Assembly (NCBI GenBank): GCA_008711295.1 | Contig: VUYV01000073.1 | Coordinates: forward strand, 4,111,124 to 4,175,123 | From: Anarhynchus alexandrinus | Taxonomy: Eukaryota; Chordata; Aves; Charadriiformes; Charadriidae | Length of the DNA: 64,000 bases | Reading direction: 5' to 3' | In this document: one piece after another, positions 25,230 through 36,808 of the stretch | Layout of the letters: each line of letters begins with the position of its first letter | Position numbering within the stretch: the first letter of the stretch is position 1 | Notes under the pieces: generated by a model | Seen by the model: the letters and a program-made list of their open reading frames with translations, nothing else | Databases searched by the model: none | Told to the model about the DNA's origin: nothing | Translations under genes and position numbers: made by a program

Positions 25230-25785
25230 GCCTGAAAATAGAAGATGTACTTCAAATGTAAATTTGGAATGCAGGTACATTCTGGACTTGCAACTTTTAA
25301 TTGCTCAAAATGTGGTACTACGCTGTGTGACGGGAGAAGAACAACGAGCTCTGTTATGTAAGTCCAAATTTTTTTCAATGCTTGGATCAGAAGGAATGTG
25401 CTGGGATAAAAAGTGCTATGCGCTGGTTGGAAATAAGGGCCAGTTTAGTGCTCTGAGGAAAAAAGCTAAGTAAGAATAATGTGGCTCACTTCTGGAGGCC
25501 TTCCAGCAACTGGCAGAAAGAGAACTGAATCAGTATTTCAGCTGTGAAACTGAAGAAGGTTTCTAATCACTAATGCCCAAATCCCGCTCAAGTGCTTTGC
25601 TTAATAACAACTGTGTTAAAACTTAAACCACATCTAAATGGATTGCTGAAATGCTTGACTGAACTGGAATAAGAGGAGAGCAGAGGTCAGGCAGGGCATG
25701 AGTCTTGTTTCTGAAATTTTGGGCTTGATGGAAAGTCTCTTAGGTGTGAGAGATTTCAAACACAAACATCCAAAAAATTTTTTTT

Positions 25786-26271
25786 TGCAGAAGCTTAGCC
25801 ATGGCCAACAGCCAAAATCCCATCCAGCTGCTCACTTCACCCCCTCCAGCGGGACGGGGGAAGAAAATAGGAAAAGAAACATGAACAAGAGAGCTCGTGG
25901 GTTAAGACAAAGATGGGAGATTGCCTACCAATTACTGTCTTGGGCAAAACAGGCTTGACTTGGGAAAAACTAGTTTTAATTTACTGCCAAGTAAAATAGA
26001 TTATATTAGTGAGAAAAAAAAAGGCAAACATTAAAACAATACCTTTCCTCCCCCTTTTCCATTCTCAACTTCACCACTTAACTCCTGATCCTCTACCCCT
26101 CCAAGCAGCACAGGGGGATGGCAATGGGTTGTGGTCAGTCTGTAACCTCTCCTCTCTGATGCTCCTCCCCCTGTCTGGAAATGTCTGTGCCCGGCATGGG
26201 GCAGCCCCTGGCCATTTCTCACAGGGGCTCCCCTGCAGCCCCCCAGCACCTTGGCACCTACACCCAATACA
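25786..26271 (-). mobile_element. Reverse-orientation ERVL-type LTR, internally shortened
   Basis: On the - strand this begins TGTATTGGGTGTAGGTGCCA (right edge at 26271) and ends GGCCATGGCTAAGCTTCTGCA (left edge near 25786), giving TG...CA ends. Between them come a GGGAGATTGCCTACCAATTAC block, a GGGCAAAACAGGCTTGACTT block, and the CTCACTTCACCCCCTCCAGC / CTCGTGGGTTAAGACAAAG block. The last block aligns with the reverse complement of the U5 end of the LTR at 3628. The layout follows a bird ERVL LTR as I remember it, but lacks a long stretch of GC-rich CTCCAGCGTGGGTCC-type units usual in that family. I see no matching 5-bp duplication, so the left edge is uncertain. Confidence 0.7.
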
Positions 26272-27280
26272 ACTCCTTTGCAGTGAAAGGGCAGCTATTG
26301 CGGTTTATTGAACTGAGACCAAGGCCAGAAGTCGGTGCTGGTTTTGGTCTCTCATCTCACGCTGGATGGTCACCCAGAAAATTAATGGAAACCCTTGGAA
26401 AATGAAAGGCTTGCTGTGCGTGGTTAGATAAGGTCAGAAATGCCAGCAAATTTCTGATGTCTTACTTCATGACAGAGGAAAACCATTAGTAATGAAACAC
26501 ATATGAAGATGCCAGTGGGTATGAAAGAAATGTAAACATAGATATAAGCAAGCCAGCAAGGGTAAGGGTGAAGGTGCAGCGCAGTTAGCAAATGGGAATT
26601 TCATGTGAGAAGTGGGACAAAGAAGAACTTTTGTGATTGCCTTATTTCATCTAACTTGTATATGTCACCACAATGTGCTGGCATTTCTGAATAGCATTTT
26701 GCCAGATAGTTGCATATTGCAAGTAGTAAGTATATTTACCCCAATTACATAATTATGTACCATTATGCAAGTCAAATCACTGCATTAGAATTGACAAAAT
26801 TCTATATATGTGCTCTCTTTCTAATGTAATGCTATCATAGTAACCTAAACACCCACTGAAATACAGAAATAGGTACATATAGGAATATTTTCCTTCATGT
26901 ATCCGTATGCTTCTTTATTTAAATTACTGCTAATTATGTATATGTATGTAATTTCTTTATTGCTGTGAAGAAACAGGAAGAGCTCTGTTCATTTTTTTCA
27001 GGAAAAAAAAGAAAAAATGCTGCCAGAGTGAAGTGTTTATAGTATTTTCATACAGGTGAATAAAGAAAATATTAGCAAGCATCTGTCAAGATTTATATTT
27101 CATGTTTCTCATTTAAACTTGTAATTTTAAAATATGAGATTCCTAGAGGTGCAATGATACAGGTATGACCTAATGCTCTTTTCACTCTTTCCGCCATTTC
27201 AGGGCAAATGATGACTGTACTGAGGGCACAGATGAGATTGAAGACACACAGCCCTTCTCCCTCTCTCTTTGGGGAGAAGT

Positions 27281-27300
27281 TTGAATAACTTTGAATAACT
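27281..27300 (+). repeat. Tandem duplication of TTGAATAACT
   Basis: Two exact adjacent 10-base copies. Confidence 0.85.
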
Positions 27301-27442
27301 GGGGGTGGATGAGGAGCGGGGGCAGGAAGAGAACTGCTTTCCTTCCCTTTCCCAAGACTTGTTTGTGAAACAAATCTGTGCTCTTGCTCTTTGGAAGTGG
27401 GTCTAAGAGCAAGTCCAGAGGTGGTCCGTTCCTGTTCTCTAG

Positions 27443-27501
27443 TTTCTGCCCTGCTGCAACAGAAGGGGCAGAAGAGCAAGACCTGTGGCCCCTGTGACAA
27501 G
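27443..27501 (+). other. Exon-like 59-nt segment (speculative)
   Basis: TTCCTGTTCTCTAG (AG at 27441-27442) looks like an acceptor, and CAAG|GTAAGG after 27501 is a strong donor. One frame is open through the segment and encodes a short K/Q-rich peptide ending in KTCGPCDK, which I do not recognise. It lies inside the GC-richer block. Chance is a fair alternative. Confidence 0.12.
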
Positions 27502-30500
27502 GTAAGGAATGGGATGCCCTCTGCTCCTGCCGGAGAGGGAGGAAGAGCAGTACACAGGTAGGCACATGGTGCAATGGGAAATGCAGCACAAGACTTCCAG
27601 GTAAGCTGGTGAGGTCAAGACAATTCCTTGGAGGTGCCTGTTCCATGCTGTGGAGAGCAGGGCACCCATTTCAGGTCACAGGAGTCCTGTCTGAATGAGG
27701 AATTTGGAATTTGACCCAGAGCAGATGAGCCTGACACTGAGCCAGTCCACGGAACACCAAAACAGCCTTTATTGCAACCACTCCAAAGCGGTTTAACACT
27801 GCAAATGAGCTTGGAAAATGTGAAACAGGAGGGGAAAGGGAAAAGGTGAGGGGAGGACTGTGCCTTCTGCACTTGTTGGATTTGATCAGAGGAGATGCAG
27901 CCGGTGGGGACACAGCGAGTGGTCACCAAGAAGGCAGAAAACAGAGCGCAGCAAGCCTTCCCCACTGACACCTGCAATAAACATGCAGGCAAGACTGACA
28001 ACACAACCTTTGAGCTAACGAGAACTACATTTTACCCCATTACATATTTAAAGACTAAGCTGCTAAAAATATACATTTCCATGTCTGCAAAATTCAGGGC
28101 AAAATCAATTCAGACATCACTTCAGTGAGGGTGATTATTAATGTGGACATCAGAATTTTTTAAGTTTTAACAGTCAAAGCATAAATTAAAATATGCTTAA
28201 TTTCCTCTCAAATAGCTTGCATGCAGTAATGTAAACTATTAACTATATTCTCTGTGTAGGGAGTGTTGTTTTTTTTCTGAACACCTTGGTGTGATAGCAA
28301 AACTGCAGGTCTTAAGAGCTGTGTAGACAGTTTGCTACAGTCTCTCCTGTTTACCTCCAGAGGACAGGGTTTTTCTGGAAATTGAAAGCAGTAATCAAAG
28401 AACGGTGAGATCAGCTGGAGAGTCTGAGAGCGAGTGGGACAGTCAAAGGCGATATGAACACAGTAGCACAGGAGCAAGGCCATTTCCTCACCTCCATTTT
28501 CACCAGAAGACGCCAGAAAGAGGCTTTCCCAGTCTTTTTCCCTACGGAAAGAACAACTGACTCACTGTTAGAGATCAAAGACGTCAAGAGAAGATGTGCT
28601 TGTCAAACCACTGAATTTCACATATACTTTCTGTCCGTTTTTTAGACTGTGCTAATCCAAGCTTTAAGAGCTCCTAGCAAGTTGTTCGAGACTTTAATAT
28701 TACACCCCAGGGGACTGGCAAATGCCAAATACTTATTCATTTAAAAAGAAAGCCCAAACAAAAGCCCCAACAGTAACGGCTTTGGCGATTATGGACCAGT
28801 AATTCTTTCTTTAGGAACTCATAAGAAACGTTTGAAATGATGAGAAATTTCATGGGCTGCTCGCATCGCTCTTTAAACAAAAATTTTCCTGTCTAAAATA
28901 GGAGAGTGCCAGCTCTCAAAGGAAGAGGACTTTCAAAAGGCCTGAGGTGGAGCCACGTACCAAGCAAGGCACAAACAAAAGCGGTGCACAGTCTTGCATG
29001 CCTCTACCGGCCAATTTCCCTTTAAACACAGAATTAGTGGGATAAGTTTGAGAGGAGTGCGGGCTAGGGAGGACGACCCTGCCCTGCCATCATTCCTTTC
29101 TGTGCAAGGCCGTACCCATGGATCAGCGCTTTTCCTCCTTTACACATTGCTCCCAGAGAGTGATAAGGACAGGCACCAGCTGTGCAAATTCATCAGCATT
29201 TCTGCATGTGGAAAGGGGAAAGCATCTCTAAGGAGTCATTCAAAGAGTCTGAAAAAGTGCTGAGCCATCATCTTGATCCTGATACCTTACCCTCTCCTTG
29301 ATAGTAACTGCAGAAACTGTCTGAGTTACCTTTAATAAATGGGTGTTAAGAACTTTTTATGTGGCAAAAAAAAAATAAAATAGATGGTATCTTGACTGTT
29401 TCAAGAAAATACAATGGACCTATCTTCTTTTAAATGCTGTATGTCCTGAATTTGCTTTCCCATATATGATCAAAGCACTGTAAATAAATACACTTCTAAT
29501 AGTGGAACAAAGAAAGAACAGAATAACTCTGCTTCACAACCATTTATTATCTGCATAATTAAATCAAGGCTGTGGATGGAAGTTTGTTGAAAAAGACATC
29601 TTTTCGGGATGTGCAATTAGAAAGGAATGTAAAATAACCCCAAACCTAAGTACAATTCCGTCTCTTATTTAGGAGATGGCTGATTAAATCTTGCTTTAAA
29701 AATCTTGCTTTTTCCTAGGTCAGTCTGATGACTTTGACCAAATATATTTCAAACTTTTTAAGGTCATTGTGAAAGAAACCAATGACAATTAAAGCTTAGG
29801 TTGTGTTTGCCAATGTTCACATCATGAGCTGTTCTGTTTGCTACCATCACCCCTGTACTTCTTGCCTATACTCCTACCTGTATGTATCTACTACTGCAAT
29901 AATGCGAGAGAGAGGAAACCAGTTTTAATAAACCCACCTTTATTACAGCACATACACAACACCCCACCCAAAAAAAGAGAAAAGCAGAAGACCCCCCTCA
30001 AACACCTGGAAAATCTTAAGAACTTTCCATATTTAAAATTACTCTGCTCAGAGAATTGCCTTAAAAAAACCCAAATTTCACTTATCAGGTGGTATTTATT
30101 CACTTTCTGTTTTGAAGAGTGGTTCATGTTGATGCATGCTATCAAATCATTGTCAGGCTTTAATCCCATTAGTGCACGTGAACTCTCATGGCTAAAGGAC
30201 ACTTACTTTAGTTTCTACAACATCTAGACATGGCTAATTAGGGAGACTGACTTGCCTAATCTTGGTGAAGAGCATCAAGGTGCCTGGATGGAGCTGGTGG
30301 GGAAGAGAGGAGAGAAGGGCAAGGGAGACTCTGCTGGTGGAGCAGCTCCTAGAAATGTTGCCCCTCATCACAAAATTTTCATTCTCGGCATGAAGAAGAT
30401 GCAGTCAATTCAAAGCAGATTAGATAAGTAACCTTTGCAGTTTTATTAAAATTGAACATCCCCTAATTTTGTAAAAAACAGTGTTCATATAAATCTCTAA

Positions 30501-31593
30501 CTAATAGTCCTTGGATTTTATGAGATCAGTCTCAACACATGTTTAATTTTTAAGACCTAATGCATAAGGTAGTTTTGAGAAAAAACTGTTCTAAAAATCA
30601 AAGTTATTAAAAGTGTGTTTACTGTATGCTATGGAAATTTTTTTCTTGCAGCGGCACATTACACCAATGGGTTGCTTAATCTTTAGATCTGCTGATAAGC
30701 AAAAGTTTTGTTTAAGTAGCTCCTAACCATTTTTGCTGCACAGGCAAAATTTAACCCTCTTAATATAGTGGAAAGCTGTATTACAAGAGATATTAACTTA
30801 AAAATAATGAAGAAAATGTTTCACAAATCCAAATGTGGAATATAGTTCTGTTCTTGTGTTCATTTAGGGTGTACATGAGTGCTTTGGTTTACTCACAGCA
30901 AGCATTCTGATGTACAGACTGCTTTTTCATTCAATGTTCGTAAAAAAACTTCATGATGAACTTCTATACCACGACTGTGGCATGTTAGTGCTACATTAAC
31001 ACTATTTCTAGTAATCCCTGATGATATTGTAGACCATATGCTAAGGACCTTTATCACCATTCCAGGGTCCTGACTGCTTTAACTGCACAATGAGAATTGT
31101 GTGTATTTGGGTAATAGGTGGGATTCCCTTTCAGCAAACTGTGACCCAAAGCCCTACTGCGATGTGAGAGACATTCATACCATTAGGGTTCAGCTGCAGG
31201 TTTTCCATCTCCACATACATTTGATGTATCTTTCCCACCCATGACACTAGACCCCATGAAGATTGGCTTTTCCCTCTTAAAAACACTTTGCAACTGGCAG
31301 AGCTCTGCTCCCACTCCCTCCTGCCAGGGATGTTCCTCTCTCCCAGAGGTCCATATACCTTGACTCCTGTTTGGCAGCATCAAGGGCCTGTCATGACTTG
31401 GGGTCTGGAGCTGATGAGCTGTGAATCACACCAGCCTGAACTCAGATTGAGTGCCGAAGGCAGGAGTGAAACTTATCTTCCTCCCCTTCTGAGGCAGTTC
31501 TGGTCTACTTGCTCTGTCCCCAGTTGCTCAGGTCCTTTTTTTCCACTTCAAATGCTAGGCCACGGATTACTGCCATTTAATAAGGGAAAGGTA

Positions 31594-31607
31594 GAAAAAA
31601 AAAAAAA
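31594..31607 (+). repeat. Poly(A) tract, 13-14 A
   Basis: A homopolymer run in single-copy DNA with no adjacent retroposed sequence recognised. Confidence 0.75.
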
Positions 31608-32832
31608 CCAACCAACACACCAGCTTTTGCTTGAGAAACTGCTCTGATCCAAAATCCAAGGCAGGCATTGATTTTACTGGGCTCTGGAGCAGTGTCTCCG
31701 GCCTCGTTTCAGCAGGATTGCAAACGTGCCTTGCTGTGTGCCTCGTTGAAGTCACGAGCCAGAGCAGCTTTCTGAATCCAAGCTTATATTTATATGGCAG
31801 GCCAGAAAGTGGAAGGGCTAAATAAAGTCAGCCTTGCCTTCAGTCATTCATGGCTGCCATGAAGAACCGCTCTCCAGTAAACCTAAGAGCAGACAAACCT
31901 TCATGCAGGTTGTGGATAATTCCTAGTGCACCACAGAGATGCTAATGTACAATGATCTTTCCGGGCTCTCATGAAATGTCGACAGTACAGAAGAGCTTGT
32001 CATATAGTGTTTTCAGCTTGAAGAAAGGTCTCCTTTTAGCACAAACATAATAGAATATAAATGATGGGTTTATTACTCAGCATTTACACTGGGTTATGAT
32101 TCCCGTTCATTAGTATGATTATACTTGTTCTATGTTCAGAGATCAGCGGTGTTTGTTTTCTCATGCACCTAAAACATCAGAATGATGCTTAGGTGCTGCA
32201 TCCTAAATATCAAGTTAAGCAGATCTTCAGTGCTTACAGAAACTTGTCACTTTCTTGATCTAATAAATACTTAATATTTTTACAAGTTTGAAATAACACA
32301 GTGCAGAACGTTAGATTTATGAGCACGGGTACATGGTATTTAAAGCAGAAACATTTATAAAAGCAGAACATGTGGGAACCAGCAAGTAACAGCTATTTCA
32401 TTTGGTGCAGTTTGCTTATTTTTACAACACTCTTCAGTCCAGTCTCCTTCCTGAGTAATCCTAAGGTCACCACCTCACAACTTTGAGCAGTAGGTCATTT
32501 AACCTGCTTACCACTATCAAAGATGAAAAGTGATTTTTTTAATGCTTACTTTAAATTTATTTTTCTTTAACTTCCATTTGTGTTCTTCTTATCCAACCTT
32601 CTGCACTGAAGCTAAAAAAGAAGCTTCTGTTATCTCAGTTATTTATGAATTTGGTCACTTCTATTAAATCCCTACTTACGAACATAGTTTTCTAACTTGT
32701 TCTCATAACTCATTTCTTTTAATCTTAGGATTACTACTGCCCTTCTTGGTCCTTTCTGATTTTTTTTTTGCAAAAGCTGTGCTTGCAATAGTTTCTTGTG
32801 GGGGGTTTCTAATTCAGGACTGGGTTGGTTTC

Positions 32833-32854
32833 TTTTTTTTTTTTTTATAAAAGN
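32833..32854 (+). other. Poly(T) run followed by an ambiguous base (N at 32854)
   Basis: Fourteen T followed by ATAAAAG and one N at 32854, the only unresolved base in the window that I noticed. It sits where homopolymer length error is expected, so it is most likely a sequencing ambiguity. Confidence 0.9.
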
Positions 32855-33267
32855 CACAGGAAGTGGTTTGACCAAAATTAATGCCCAGCAGTGTCCATTC
32901 GTATTTTGCTTTCTATTAACTAAACAGAAGGATCATGGGGGAGGAAACTTCTTTGGAACATGCAGTTTAAATATTCCATTTTTTCAGATCAAGTACCACT
33001 TGTGTTATACTTGTCTTTTTATAGGAAAGCCAGAACTAACCCTATATTTAAGTTGAGTATTATGTGCTGTTATAAAAATTCTTGGAGCCTTTTTATAAGA
33101 AAGTCTAACACCCTCCATTGTTCGTGTCAGGCTTTTGAGATTTTCAGCTGAAGACAAGTGCTTGGGGTAGATAACCCTTTTTCCTCTCCATTTCTGCCCA
33201 TGAAAATTCATTTATACTTAGCTGAGATAGAGGTTGTTAAATTACTGTTCCTTTCTTTTGCTGGTAG

Positions 33268-33525
33268 TCTTCTGGAAAGCCTTGGCATCACATCAAACTA
33301 ATAACAGGCAGTCCTTGACCACTGGCCTGCTGCTGATGCCACCAATGCCACCAGGAACCGGGCAGCCAAGAGAGGGGCAGGCGGGAGCAAACCCAGCAGA
33401 TTCGGTGGGTTTGCACCCAGCAGACCTGACGTGGGACCCCCACCAAGAACCTTCCTCCTTGTCTGCTCATGGAAGAGAGAGAAGCCAACCTGATGGGAAG
33501 CTTCCCAGACCCTCTCCAGCCCATG
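33268..33525 (+). other. Exon-like 258-nt segment, open frame, symmetric phase (speculative)
   Basis: The run TTCCTTTCTTTTGCTGGTAG (AG at 33266-33267) is a good acceptor. The donor CATG|GTAAGG follows after 33525. The 258 bases between stay open in the frame that starts with the last two bases of a split codon and ends with one, so both borders would be phase 1. The 85-residue peptide is rich in P, G, A and H (it contains LLLMPPMPPGTGQ) and looks disordered; I recognise no family. GC content is higher than in the neighbours. The opposite strand is also open for 94 codons, which weakens the coding argument. A non-coding RNA exon is equally possible. Confidence 0.2.
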
Positions 33526-35984
33526 GTAAGGTTACCCTGATGGTCAGCTGCTGTCTGCGGGGCAGCAGACATCCACGAAGGGCCAAATGCTGCTGATTGC
33601 AGAAGGTGGATTTACAAATGGAGGTCTGTCTTTCATCACCCCTTCCTTACAAAGGAAAAAAAACATGGATAACTGTAGTGATGATAGATGGAAAGTCTTT
33701 GGTGAACTGAAGTAATTTTGATTGCTGAGCTGCCTGTTCTGTGCATCTCAGCTGCCTCCATGGGAGATACGGCATCTCTCTTTCCCCATTCCCTGTTACA
33801 GAGTGCCCATGCCGGCCACTTCCACCTCCCAGTCCTCACCTGCAGAAGGTAAAAAAACCCTGCTTGCCTCATGCAACAAGGCTGAGGAAGGGTGCCATGA
33901 AATCACTTGCCTACTCCTGGTCACTGGAAAAGGATCTCCTAATTCAGAGAACTCCCTTTTCTCTAAAGGAACTTCAGTTTCTTTCTGCCAGTTACAGCTG
34001 AGTGTGGTCTTTTGTCTCTCCTTCACATGCTGCAACTTGTAGGATGTTTGGGTCTCTTCCTACCCCAATATCCCTAAACCTCCAGCCTTCAAACCCTTCA
34101 CCTTTTCCTGCCTGGTGGTTGCAGGAGAGCCTGCCTTACAATGAGCCACTTTGTGCTGCACAGCCATGAAAAACAGCAGCTTTTTAGTCCCAAGGAGGGA
34201 CATGCCACGTGAACATTGCATTGTCAAGAAAATCAGCAAATAGCCTCATCTTTTTTTTTTTTCTCATGAGCGCTAAGTTAAAGTGTGTATGAGTAGCATT
34301 TTAATTTATATCCTGCAGCAACAGATGGGTTTTAATTTTTGAGGGCTCGTTGTTTTAAATATATTTACTCTTAAATGCATACTTGATCTCATCTGCTTTT
34401 AAAATGCCAGCAGGAAGACTTCTTGACAATTCCCTCTGGAGACAGAAGGGAGAGGGAAGGGGGCTGTTTGCAACGTCTCCAGCTGTTTGGCTGGGCTTGA
34501 CGAGCTAGGAGGAGTAACGCAGGGCTGGCAGGCTGCAGTTCTTCACCCTGTACCAAGACGGTGCTTAAACTCTGCTATGTGTAGACACATCCCTTGCGGT
34601 CTCACTAACAGCCTTCATATATCTTTCTTGCATGTAATATTTCTGAGTGTTAATGGAGCTGATGTACAGCATTAACCTCATGTCTGGGTTAGACTTTGAC
34701 TCCCATCGAGCCGTTTTTGCCAATGTCAGTTTGAACTCAGAGCAGTATTGAGCAGTGCATAAATTACACTGTCAGATGCTGAGACACACATTTCTTCATT
34801 TGTCTTGTTGTGTGGCTGGTGATGAGAAGTCTAAACCCAGAGTTTTTCCAGCCCCGTGTGGTTTGGAGTGCTTGTCTCTTTTCCAGCTCTTTCAAAAGAG
34901 ATGAATATTGGGATGATAGGCGAAAGGCACTGTCAAAGGGGGAAATCCTAAAGGCTCTTCATGTCCCTCATTAGACTTCAATCCCTGTAACCTTTTCCTG
35001 CATCACTGTTGTTGGAGACCCCACCTTCCAACCAGCGTTGCTGATGAAAACATCATTTTGATTGATCAGGATGACTTTTTAATACATATGACCTTGGTTG
35101 CCTGGGACCTTGGTGCTTTGGTCAGGAATGGAATGGAACTGTCTGAAATAAATGAAAGAATATGAAATAACTTTCTCAGCATATGAAAACTTTTCTTGGT
35201 TTCTGAACTTTATTTACATTTTTACTTCAAACAGAATATTTTTGTACAACTTAAGATATCTCCTCTTCTTCACCTTTTTTTTTGCGTCCAGACTGTAACT
35301 TTTCCTTTAATAATGTCTTCCTAAAACCTTCAGCTTTTCAAAGGAAGCTTCACCAAACCTTTTGCCAGAAAAAAAATGCTTAAGAAGTTCCTTGTAATAA
35401 GCCTTATTCCCTCTCTTCTAACACGTCAGTGGGGTTAGAGCGTAAATACTCCAGTGACTAGTGCTCTATAAATACCTTTGATAGATAAATTGCAAACTGC
35501 TACACACTAGAGCAGGTTTTACTTGTGCTGTACAGTCAAGGGCAAGGGAACTAACCAAAATAAGCACAGGCTTGCTGGTGGAATGGAATATGTCATGAGG
35601 ACTTGGTTTGCCAGCTATTGTCACAGCTATTTTCATCACCTAAGCACAAGGATAGAAATATAGTAATTATTGTTGGTAAATGCCACTTCGTATCGCTGAC
35701 TGCTGTACTTTCCAAGGACTCTCATTACTATATAATCATTGCCAGTTTTGACAAAGAGCATTTGATTAATGAAAACTGTATTTCTAAAGGAGCCATACCT
35801 CCTGGGAAGTCACCTCCTCGGGTAGGAGAGGAGGAGGGCTGAAGAGGGATTTGACTAGGGTTTTTCAGAAGCATGGAGACCCCAGGTGTGCTGCCTGTGG
35901 CATCGGTAGTCATCAAATATCCCAAACAGGGCCACTGACTGAAACAAGCAGAACGGTTTAAAAGAGATGCACGAAAGGCCGCTC

Positions 35985-36122
35985 TGAAAGCAGGTGGTGA
36001 GCTTCTGGAGCTTGGCACCACTGGACATGCTTGAGGACATGTCAGCAGGCTGAAAAAGGGATTAAACGCATTTATGGCCAACAAGTATATAAACAGATAA
36101 TAGCAGGAATATGCAGGGATCT
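35985..36122 (+). mobile_element. Possible ancient L3/CR1-like LINE 3' fossil
   Basis: The string of phrases GGTGGTGAGCTTCTGGAG, GCACCACTGGACATG, GGCTGAAAAAGGGATTAAAC, GCATTTATGGCCAACAAGTA and ATAATAGCAGGAATATGCAG follows, as I remember it, the 3' end of old amniote L3/CR1-like LINEs (GGATTCAAAAAGGGATTAGAT... followed by ATTCATGGA...). It is strongly diverged, with no intact frame and unclear limits. Confidence 0.42.
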
Positions 36123-36692
36123 AATAAAACAAAAGTACGAGAAAATGTTGAGGCTCATGTGCTGCCATATATAGCCTCTGCTATTGCCACTGCTGAGACC
36201 GAATACTGGGGAGGACAGACCATTGGTGTAACCCAGAACTGCATTATGTCCTTAAAATACAGAAAACACAAAGCGGATGCTTCTGCCATAGATGCCAGTA
36301 CAGAAAGCTCTGGTATGTCGCTATGGAGAGCAGGGTGGAGGGAACAGGACAAACGGCATGAACGTTGAGAGTTAAAAAAAAGTCTGAAAATACATGTGGT
36401 AGAAAAGCACACTTCGAAAAACATAGGGGGTTACTTTGAAGTTTGACTTGTATGCATTATTTTTACACGTATGCTTCTATTGCTGTGAATTACAGCATAG
36501 AGTTCTTTTCTTAAATTCTTTTTTTGTTGTTGTTTTTGTTTTGCCTATATCTTCACATGTTTAGTGAATATGGCTAGTTAAGAAACCCAGTGAGGCAGTT
36601 TGAACTTAGGTGCCCAAATGTGCCTGCATTGTCTTTCAGCTTCCTTCATATATATCAGGATCTGTTTCTTTCTCTTCTCTTCTCTTTCTTAG

Positions 36693-36808
36693 AAGACTTT
36701 GGAGATTCAACTATGGCCAAAAGATACAAAAATAATTGCAAGAACCCACTTTGTTTACAGCTCCGTTCCCTCTGCTTAGAGACGTTCTCAGTGGGAGGTT
36801 TAATTTAA
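36693..36808 (+). other. Exon-like segment after a very strong acceptor signal (speculative)
   Basis: A run of about 30 nearly unbroken pyrimidines (36662-36690) leads into TTCTTAG (AG at 36691-36692). Two frames remain open after it, one to TAG at 36777-36779 and one to TAA at 36806-36808. No good donor follows; GGGAG|GTTTAA at about 36799 is weak. The peptides are unfamiliar. The CT-rich run may simply be a simple-sequence tract. Confidence 0.12.

Larger units (their letters stand above)
21377..25785. other. Single-copy DNA with one GC-richer block
   Basis: The flanks are AT-rich. A GC-richer block lies at about 22960-23890 (see 23042). A (TG)7 run is at 24897-24910, a perfect GTATTAAAAT duplication at 24301-24320, and a run of about 16 T at 25214-25229. 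No gene supported. Confidence 0.5.
27093..28004 (-). other. Cluster of overlapping open frames, probably composition-driven
   Basis: On the - strand, frames of 135 (27093-27500), 154 (27182-27646) and 129 codons (27615-28004) overlap in different phases. Real genes do not overlap like this in birds, so low stop-codon density in a GC-richer block is the likely cause. The predicted peptides are rich in S, P, L and C with no known domain. The + strand of the same block holds two good donor sites, after 27501 (CAAG|GTAAGG) and 27601 (CAG|GTAAGC). Confidence 0.2.
26272..35984. other. Long single-copy interval, no supported gene
   Basis: Nearly 10 kb with no recognisable transposon. Landmarks are a GC-richer block at 27200-28000 with several overlapping frames of up to 154 codons, an exon-like segment at 33268-33525, one N at 32854 and T-runs at 32760-32770 and 32833-32846. 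None of the frames carries a domain that I recognise. Confidence 0.5.

Noticed and set aside
27093..28004. A protein gene on the - strand from overlapping frames of 135, 154 and 129 codons
   Set aside because: The frames overlap in different phases, lack known domains and lie in GC-richer sequence where stops are rare by composition.
31594..31607. Tail of a processed pseudogene
   Set aside because: No gene-like sequence or target-site duplication is seen on either side of the A run.
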